In this document: positions 1 to 5,075 of the stretch, piece by piece
Position numbering within the stretch: the stretch's first letter is position 1
Layout: the number at the start of each line of letters is the position of its first letter
Translations under genes and position numbers: made by a program
The notes under the pieces: generated by a model
Seen by the model: the letters and a program-made list of their open reading frames with translations, nothing else
Database searches by the model: none
Told to the model about the DNA's origin: nothing
Origin: Deltaproteobacteria bacterium
GTDB taxonomy: Bacteria > Desulfobacterota > Desulfobacteria > Desulfobacterales > Desulfatibacillaceae
Direction of reading: 5' to 3'
Length of the DNA stretch: 5,824 nucleotides
Assembly: GCA_019308705.1 (NCBI GenBank)
Contig: JAFDHW010000168.1
Location: 1 to 5,824 of the forward strand

Positions 1-51
1 GACCGCCTCCTGACGCAGCTATCGCGTGAATCGGGCTCGCCGGAAGGGTGA
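1..51 (+). CDS. possible C-terminal end of an upstream gene (partial)
   Basis: Frame 1 is open from the left edge and ends at TGA 49-51, giving 16 residues that end in ESGSPEG. The other two forward frames stop sooner, at 11-13 and 27-29. The short peptide has a helix-like composition (DRLLTQLSRES) compatible with a protein tail, but 16 codons cannot prove coding and no family can be named. If real, the stop codon coincides with the first base of the left inverted-repeat arm at 49-64, so the regulatory region would begin exactly where this gene ends. Confidence 0.3.
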   Translation, partial: DRLLTQLSRESGSPEG

Positions 52-168
52 AAAATTTCGCCGATGTCAGCATTCCTCAAAGAAACAGCGTGCATTTTTC
101 AAGGACCCTTCCATCGGCACTTAACCTGTTTAAATCCGTATAAATATTTTATTCGGCGAAATTTTTCA
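49..168. repeat. 16-bp perfect inverted repeat bracketing the upstream regulatory region
   Basis: Bases 49-64 (TGAAAAATTTCGCCGA) are the exact reverse complement of bases 153-168 (TCGGCGAAATTTTTCA). The arms are 88 bases apart. Each arm carries an imperfect dyad of the form GAAA-N2-TTTC. The octamer ATTTTTCA, the end of the right arm, occurs a third time at 94-101 between the arms. The arrangement could be paired operator sites for a regulator, possibly with DNA looping, or a long-range RNA stem if the region is transcribed. The repeat is seen directly; its function is inference. Confidence 0.8.
115..150 (+). promoter_or_regulatory. candidate promoter in an AT-rich island
   Basis: Bases 121-170 contain only 13 G/C in 50, a sharp contrast with the GC-rich surroundings. 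Two weak readings exist. A sigma70-like pair is TTAACC (121-126) and TATTTT (145-150) with an 18-base spacer, each matching four of six consensus positions. A sigma54-like reading is CGGCAC (115-120), five bases, then CTGT (126-129); it keeps the -24 GGCAC core but has GT where the -12 GC is expected. Neither is strong. Position between the inverted-repeat arms and upstream of gene 1 supports some promoter here. Confidence 0.3.
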
Positions 169-433
169 TGAATGATTCGGGTTAAATCAACAACCTGGAG
201 CGGCGCGCCGTATCGTGCCGTTGGCGGGCGGTGGAGAGGTGATCGCGGACCGGATGGAAGACGAGCTGTTTCCCCCCCTGAACAAGCGGTTCGACGCGGG
301 CTTTCCGGTGCGGTCCGGGAAGAAAAGGCGGGCCGCAGGGACCGGGGGTCAAGCCGATCCCTTCCTTCTCCGGCCGCGTTCCCGCGCCCCGCGTCGCCAT
401 GGCCAAGAAAACCCCAACCCGTGGAGGAATCCG
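169..433 (+). other. long untranslated-looking leader before gene 1
   Basis: This stretch of 265 bases holds no gene I can support. The frame of gene 1 stays open upstream to ATG 215, but the 73 extra codons would place an Arg/Pro-rich segment in front of an otherwise textbook lipoprotein signal peptide. The GTG at 434 is therefore preferred. It contains a 10-bp palindrome at 201-210 (CGGCGCGCCG), a C7 run at 272-278, and a 12-codon ORF from ATG 399 to TGA 435-437 (MAKKTPTRGGIR) that overlaps the gene 1 start. No Shine-Dalgarno sequence precedes that small ORF. The segment may be a long 5' leader or decayed sequence. Confidence 0.4.
423..428 (+). promoter_or_regulatory. ribosome binding site fixing the GTG start of gene 1
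   Basis: GGAGGA lies five bases before GTG 434-436. It is a near-perfect anti-16S match and, with the lipoprotein signal that follows, decides the start against the longer in-frame option at ATG 215. Confidence 0.8.
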
Positions 434-2680
434 GTGAGAACCCGGCAGTTTTGCGTTGTGCTGGTTTGCGCGGCCGCCCTGGCCCTTTTCGGGTGCGCGG
501 GCGGGCATATGGATCCTTCCCCCTGGTTGCAGACCGCGGGGCCCGCGCCCCAGGGAAAGGTCATGGGGCTGGCCTTGGCCGACTTTGACGGCGACGGCGC
601 CATGGACGTGGCCGCCGCCGGGGTCGGGCCGGCCCTGGCCGTGTATTTCGGCGACGGAGCCGGAGGCTACCAGAAGGCCCTTTCCCTGCCCGTGCGCGGC
701 GAAGTGCGCGCCGTGGCCGCCGGGGACCTGGACGGCGACCGCCTGCCGGACTTGGCGTTCTCCATCCAGGGCGAAGGCTCCCTGGGCGTCCAGGTGTGGC
801 TGTCCGACGCCCGGGGCGGGTTCACCCAGGGCGTTGCGCCGGTCAAGAGCGGTCAATACGAGGGCGTGTGCTTAGCGGACGTCAATTCCGACGGCAGGCT
901 GGACCTCTGCGCCGCGGACAACACCTCCGAGACCGAGGGCGGCGTGCGGGTGTGGCTTTCCGACGGCAAGGGCGGGTGGCTCAAGGAGACCGGGCCGGTG
1001 AACATCAACCGGTTCATGGACGTGGCCGCAGCGGACTTCAACGGCGATGGCAACGTGGACCTGGCCGCCGCGGGCACCGGCGCCTACGGGGCGCTGCGGG
1101 TGTGGCTGGGCGACGGCCGGGGAGGCTGGTCCCCCACCGCGGCCCTGGAGCGGGGCAGCTATTTCCGCCTCACCGTGTTCGACGCCAACTGGGACGGCAA
1201 CCCCGACATCCTGGCCGGCACCTACCGCACCGGCCCGGCCGTGTTTTACGGCGACGGCAAGGGCGGATTCGTCCGCCGGTTCCGGCCCCAGGAAAAAGGC
1301 AGCTTCTGGAAGCCGTTGATCACCTCCCTTTCCGGGGAGCGCACGCCGGTCATGGTGGCTTCCTCCGTGGATTCCGACGGCATCGCGGCATGGGAGCTTT
1401 CCACGAAGGGCTTCTGGGAGAAAAAGGACCTGGGCCTGCCCGACGAGGGCGTGTTCTACGACCTGGCCCGGGCGGACATGGACGGCGACGGGCTGTGCGA
1501 CCTTCTGGCCGCGTCCTTTGGCCAGGGCGTGAAGGTATGGCTGGCCGGCGGCGGCTCGCCCGGCCCGGCCCCGGCATCGGCCGCCGCCTCCGTTTCCGGC
1601 CCCTGCCCCTGCGAGAACGGCACCGTGGCCGCGGCAGCGCCCCCGCCCCGAGGCCCGGCCCCGGCGCCGCCACCCTCCGGGGAGGAAGAGGCCGCGTCCG
1701 AACCGGAAAAGAATGAGGCCTTTGCCACGGTCGCCGGGTTTCCCGAGTACCGCATCGGCCCGGATGACCTTCTTGTCATCACCCTGTGGAAGGGCGCGGA
1801 AGCCACGGAACACGAAGTGCGCGTGCGGCCCGAGGGCCGCATCTCCTTCGGGTTCGTCCAGGACATGTTCGTAAACGGCATGACCCCCAGCCAGCTGGAC
1901 GCCGCCCTGACCGCCGAGTTCGCCCGCTTTGTCCGCGAGCCCATGCTGGACGTGTCCGTCAAGGAGCATAGGTCCAAGAAGGTGACCTTCATGGGCGCGG
2001 TCAAGGTGCTCTCCCACCGCGATTCCGGGCCCGGGGTCTATCCCCTGTCCGGCAAGACCACCCTGTATGAAATGCTCTCCAGGGTGGGAGGGCCGGCCCC
2101 GGACGCGGACGTGAAACGGGTGTCCGTGCGCCGGGCCAACGGCGAGCAGCGCGTGGTGGACCTCTACAAGTTCATCATGCAGGGTGACAAGAGCCAGAAC
2201 ATTGTGCTCGACGCCGGGGACTACGTGTTCGTGCCCCGGATTTCGGAAAGCGACCGCCGGGTGTTCGTGGTGGGCGAGGTCCGGCGGCCCGGGGTGTACC
2301 AGATCGGAAATTCGGCCAACGTGCTGGAGGCGGTGCTCATGGCGGGCGGCTTTTCCCCGCTGGCCGAACCCGCAGCCATCAAGATCATCCGCGGCGGGCT
2401 GGAGCGGCCCCAGGTGCTTTCCGCAGACATGTCCGCGCTTCTGGCCCAAAACGACCTCTCCCAGAACCTGGCGGTGGAAAGCGGCGACATCGTGTGCGTG
2501 CCGCGCGGCTTCATCGGCGACGTCCACGCGTTTCTGCAGAACATCAATCCCCTCATGAACGCCATCCTGTACCCCGGAAGGTTCCGGGATGAATACATGT
2601 ACGACGACGCCCTGCGCATAAACGTGGGCGGAACGAGGACATCGGACAGGGTAAACGTGAACGTCTTGCCCGCTCCCTGA
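434..2680 (+). CDS. lipoprotein fusion of FG-GAP/VCBS beta-propeller and Wza-type polysaccharide exporter
   Basis: The 748-residue product has a short basic start, a hydrophobic stretch and lipobox LFGC, with Cys21 as the lipidation site. There is no Asp at +2, so outer-membrane sorting is plausible. Residues about 29-372 hold seven repeats of about 50 residues. Calcium-type DxDxDGxxD loops begin at D50, D98, D149, D201, D250 and D348; the sixth blade has lost its loop (S298-V306). VWLxDGxGGW-like signatures recur between loops. A Pro/Ala-rich linker (373-430) contains a CPC motif. A Poly_export domain follows (about 436-511, opening YRIGPDDLLVITLW), then two SLBB domains (about 516-603 and 608-691). 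A C-terminal amphipathic segment (about 692-713) could form the outer-membrane helical barrel as in Wza. The exporter half has the usual size for the family; the propeller half is the addition. Expected role is a periplasm-to-surface glycan channel working with the kinase encoded next. The role of the propeller is unknown; binding of glycan, calcium or a partner protein is inference. Confidence 0.93.
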   Translation: MRTRQFCVVLVCAAALALFGCAGGHMDPSPWLQTAGPAPQGKVMGLALADFDGDGAMDVAAAGVGPALAVYFGDGAGGYQKALSLPVRGEVRAVAAGDLDGDRLPDLAFSIQGEGSLGVQVWLSDARGGFTQGVAPVKSGQYEGVCLADVNSDGRLDLCAADNTSETEGGVRVWLSDGKGGWLKETGPVNINRFMDVAAADFNGDGNVDLAAAGTGAYGALRVWLGDGRGGWSPTAALERGSYFRLTVFDANWDGNPDILAGTYRTGPAVFYGDGKGGFVRRFRPQEKGSFWKPLITSLSGERTPVMVASSVDSDGIAAWELSTKGFWEKKDLGLPDEGVFYDLARADMDGDGLCDLLAASFGQGVKVWLAGGGSPGPAPASAAASVSGPCPCENGTVAAAAPPPRGPAPAPPPSGEEEAASEPEKNEAFATVAGFPEYRIGPDDLLVITLWKGAEATEHEVRVRPEGRISFGFVQDMFVNGMTPSQLDAALTAEFARFVREPMLDVSVKEHRSKKVTFMGAVKVLSHRDSGPGVYPLSGKTTLYEMLSRVGGPAPDADVKRVSVRRANGEQRVVDLYKFIMQGDKSQNIVLDAGDYVFVPRISESDRRVFVVGEVRRPGVYQIGNSANVLEAVLMAGGFSPLAEPAAIKIIRGGLERPQVLSADMSALLAQNDLSQNLAVESGDIVCVPRGFIGDVHAFLQNINPLMNAILYPGRFRDEYMYDDALRINVGGTRTSDRVNVNVLPAP

Positions 2681-2833
2681 TTTGCCCGCCGGCCGCGTTA
2701 TCGGGGTTTGGCGTACGAAGTGCGCCTGCATCCCTCTATCCTTGCCGCGGCTGAAGCAAAAACGGGCGGGCACGCCGCTGGCGGAAGCCGATTTGCTGTT
2801 GCAGAAGAACCTGACGGTATAGGAGCGCCTTTC
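2681..2833 (+). other. intergenic gap between exporter and kinase genes
   Basis: The 153 bases have no terminator-like hairpin with a T-run, so co-transcription of the flanking genes is likely. The kinase frame is open across the gap to TTG 2708, but those extra 42 codons have poor third-position GC and no ribosome binding site. A different frame (codons from about 2742 to TAG 2820-2822) has third-position GC like real genes here, yet lacks a credible start. Its TAG overlaps the kinase Shine-Dalgarno sequence. It may be a remnant or a chance pattern. Confidence 0.5.
2821..2825 (+). promoter_or_regulatory. ribosome binding site fixing the ATG start of the kinase gene
   Basis: AGGAG sits eight bases before ATG 2834-2836. 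It favours this ATG over the upstream in-frame TTG at 2708, which has no comparable site and would add 42 residues ahead of a typical Wzz-domain N-terminus. Confidence 0.75.
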
Positions 2834-4996
2834 ATGGCCCAGTACGATTTCGACCTCCGCGATTACTGGCGGATCATCCGCAAACGAAGGGCCTTGGTGG
2901 TCCTCGCTGTGATTCTGACCGGGGTGGCCAGCTACCTGTTCGCCTTGTTCGGCCAGCCGCCGCCGCGCTACGAGGCATCGGCCTCGGTGAAGATCGAACG
3001 GGTGAACAACCTGGGCTCCATGCTTCTGGGCATGCTCACCTGGGGCTCCGGGGACAACATCGCCACCCAGGCGGCCATCATCAAAAGCTTTCCCGTGCTG
3101 GTGGACTCGGCCAAGCGGCTGGGCTGGCTGCCTTCCCATCTCACCGAGGAGCAGGTGCGCGAAAACGGGGACTACCTGGCCGTGGTGGAGCGCTTGAAGT
3201 TCATGGTGGAAGCTGAACGGGAAGGCCAGACCAACATCATCAACATCACCGCCGCCTCCGAGGACCCTGCCCAGGCGGCCGCCGTGGCCAACACCGTGGC
3301 CGAGGCCTACCGGGCCTTCAACATCATGGAGAGAAACCGCCAGACCCTGGAAACCCGGCGGTTCATCGAAGAGCAGCTGGAGGGCACCCTAGCCAGCCTG
3401 AAAAGGGCCGAGGAAGCGCTCCGGCAATACAAGGAAAACAACGAGATGGTGGCCCTGGACGCCGAGGCGTCCGCCAACCTGGCCTCCCTGTCGCGCCTGG
3501 AAGCGGAGTACGAAAAGGTCCGCTCCCGGAAGAACATCAAGGCCCGGGAACTGGAAAAACTCAAAAAGGGAGAGGGCCTGTCGGAGAACCTCACCGAGGC
3601 CTTCTACGCCGAGGACCCCCAGACGCTCTTGCGGGAACTCACGGGCAAGCTTTCCGCGCTCACCGCCCGGCGGCGCACCCTGCTTCTGGACTACACCCCC
3701 GCGCACCCGGAGGTGCTCGATCTTTCCGGCCAGATCGAGGGCGTGGTCAACGAGGTCGAGCAGGAGCTCGCCTCCCAGATTTCCTACCTCGAGATGCGGG
3801 AGCAGGACCTGGCCGAGGAGATCCGGCGGTTTAAGCAGGAAAACGAAAAACTGCCGGAAAAGGCCATGGAGCTGGCCCGCCTGGAGCGGGAGGTGGAACT
3901 CAACCGGATCCTGTACGAGGAGCTGAAAAAGAAGCATCAGGAGACCTTGATCCAGGAGTCGGGCCGCGTCGAGGAGGTGACCATCGTGCGGCCGGCCATG
4001 GCCTCCATGCTGCCGGTGAACCTGCCCTCCAAAGGCGCGGCGGCGGCCACGGGCATGGTCATCGGGCTCATCATCGGCATCCTGGCCGCCTTTGTGGCGG
4101 AAACCTTGGACACCTCCATCGGCACCATCGAGGACGTGGAAAGCGTCCTCGAGGTCCCTGTCCTGGGGGTCGTCCCCTCCTCCGGATCCTCGGACCAGGC
4201 CAGGCGCGGCAAAAAGATGCGCCGCGAGGACATCAAGAGCCGGCTGGTGGCGCATTTCGATCCCACGTCCGTGGCCGCGGAGTCCTACCGCACGCTTTGC
4301 ACCAACCTCCAATACGTGGCCGGCCAGATTTCGGGCAACGTGTTTCTGGTCACCTCCACGGGCATCCAGGAGGGCAAGACCTTCAACGTGGTGAACCTGG
4401 CCCTTTCCATGGCCCAGACCGGCAAGAAGACGCTTCTGGTGGAGGCGGACCTGAGAAGGCCCGGGGTGTACCGCATGTTTGGCATCAGCCGCGAGCCGGG
4501 CTTGACCGACCACATCCTGGGCAACCGGGAGTGGCGGGACGCCAGAAACTCCATCACCGACATCATGCTGGGCGACTTCGATCCGGATGACATCCTCAAG
4601 GTGCCCGGCCTGGACAACCTCCACGTGCTCACCGCGGGGGTCATGACGCCCCATCCCACGGAGGTGCTGCGCTCCCCCCGCTTCGGTGCCTTTGTAGAGG
4701 AAGCCGGGAAGGAATACGACTACGTGTTCATCGACGCCCCGCCGGTGCTTCCCGTGGCCGACGCCGCGGTCATCTCGTCGCACGTGGACGGCATCATCAT
4801 CGTCTACGAGGTGGGCAAGGTGGCGCGGGGGCTGTTGAAGCGCGCCAAGCTCACCCTGGACCACGTGCAGGGCAAGGTGGTGGGCGTCATCCTGAATAAC
4901 GTCAAGCCGGAGATCAGTCCGGACTTCCAGGGTTACCACTACCTGTACTACAGCTCGGGAAGGGGCGGCGAGGACCGGGGCAAGCGCTTCGGATAA
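2834..4996 (+). CDS. Wzc-type chain-length determinant and bacterial tyrosine autokinase
   Basis: The 720-residue product has the full two-part layout of proteobacterial BY-kinases. A short cytoplasmic N-terminus leads to TM1 (about 20-40) and then a Wzz-type periplasmic domain with long coiled-coil stretches (about 166-245 and 300-370). A GNVR-like segment follows (about 348-388), then a proline motif (P387, P394, P398) and TM2 (about 401-423). The cytoplasmic kinase has Walker A at 508-516 (STGIQEGKT, K515), Walker A' at 534-543 (LLVEADLRRP) and Walker B at 630-637 (YVFIDAPP, D634). The tail carries a tyrosine cluster at Y701, Y703, Y705 and Y706, the expected autophosphorylation sites. The family controls polymer length and couples polymerisation to export through the outer-membrane channel, here the preceding gene. 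Oddities: Walker A lacks the common Pro-Gly before EGK, Walker A' starts with Glu537 instead of Asp, and the EX2RX2R oligomerisation motif (E483, R486) ends in Cys489. All core catalytic residues otherwise look intact. No Wzb-like phosphatase is in view. Confidence 0.95.
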   Translation: MAQYDFDLRDYWRIIRKRRALVVLAVILTGVASYLFALFGQPPPRYEASASVKIERVNNLGSMLLGMLTWGSGDNIATQAAIIKSFPVLVDSAKRLGWLPSHLTEEQVRENGDYLAVVERLKFMVEAEREGQTNIINITAASEDPAQAAAVANTVAEAYRAFNIMERNRQTLETRRFIEEQLEGTLASLKRAEEALRQYKENNEMVALDAEASANLASLSRLEAEYEKVRSRKNIKARELEKLKKGEGLSENLTEAFYAEDPQTLLRELTGKLSALTARRRTLLLDYTPAHPEVLDLSGQIEGVVNEVEQELASQISYLEMREQDLAEEIRRFKQENEKLPEKAMELARLEREVELNRILYEELKKKHQETLIQESGRVEEVTIVRPAMASMLPVNLPSKGAAAATGMVIGLIIGILAAFVAETLDTSIGTIEDVESVLEVPVLGVVPSSGSSDQARRGKKMRREDIKSRLVAHFDPTSVAAESYRTLCTNLQYVAGQISGNVFLVTSTGIQEGKTFNVVNLALSMAQTGKKTLLVEADLRRPGVYRMFGISREPGLTDHILGNREWRDARNSITDIMLGDFDPDDILKVPGLDNLHVLTAGVMTPHPTEVLRSPRFGAFVEEAGKEYDYVFIDAPPVLPVADAAVISSHVDGIIIVYEVGKVARGLLKRAKLTLDHVQGKVVGVILNNVKPEISPDFQGYHYLYYSSGRGGEDRGKRFG

Positions 4997-5014
4997 CCCT
5001 GCTCGCCCGGAAAG

Positions 5015-5055
5015 CCGCTTTTTGCGGACCCGGGGCCGGCGCCCAGGTCCCCGGG
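5015..5055 (+). repeat. intercistronic GC-rich hairpins without a T-run
   Basis: Two inverted repeats lie between the kinase stop and the next gene. CCGC (5015-5018) pairs with GCGG (5024-5027) across a TTTTT loop. CCCGGGG (5029-5035) pairs exactly with CCCCGGG (5049-5055) and can extend by two more pairs (36-47 and 37-46 in the 5000s) past a one-base bulge. No T-tract follows, so an ordinary intrinsic terminator is unlikely. A role in transcript stability, pausing or lowering expression of the downstream gene is inference. Confidence 0.5.
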
Positions 5056-5075
5056 CCGGCCACGAACCAGACGCC

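Noticed and set aside
215..433. N-terminal extension of the exporter from ATG 215
   Set aside because: It would bury the lipoprotein signal 73 residues inside the protein. GTG 434 has a good Shine-Dalgarno sequence and an immediate signal peptide with lipobox.
172..588. Open frame of 138 codons from ATG 172
   Set aside because: Its Arg/Pro/Gly-rich translation lacks any domain and it overlaps the exporter gene in another frame.
2708..2833. Kinase start at TTG 2708
   Set aside because: There is no ribosome binding site and the added codons have poor third-position GC. ATG 2834 has AGGAG at a good distance and begins a typical Wzz-type N-terminus.
2678..2834. Possible stop-codon readthrough joining exporter and kinase, which share a frame with only TGA 2678-2680 between them
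   Set aside because: About 50 stop-free codons are unremarkable in GC-rich DNA, the kinase has its own ribosome binding site, and no readthrough signal is visible.
872..3139. Very long open frame on the minus strand opposite the exporter and kinase start (755 codons)
   Set aside because: It mirrors the codon pattern of the + strand genes in GC-rich DNA. Its translation is His/Gly/Arg-rich with no recognisable domain, and the + strand product has clear domains.
5029..5055. Intrinsic terminator after the kinase gene
   Set aside because: The hairpin is stable but is followed by mixed GC-rich sequence without a T-run.
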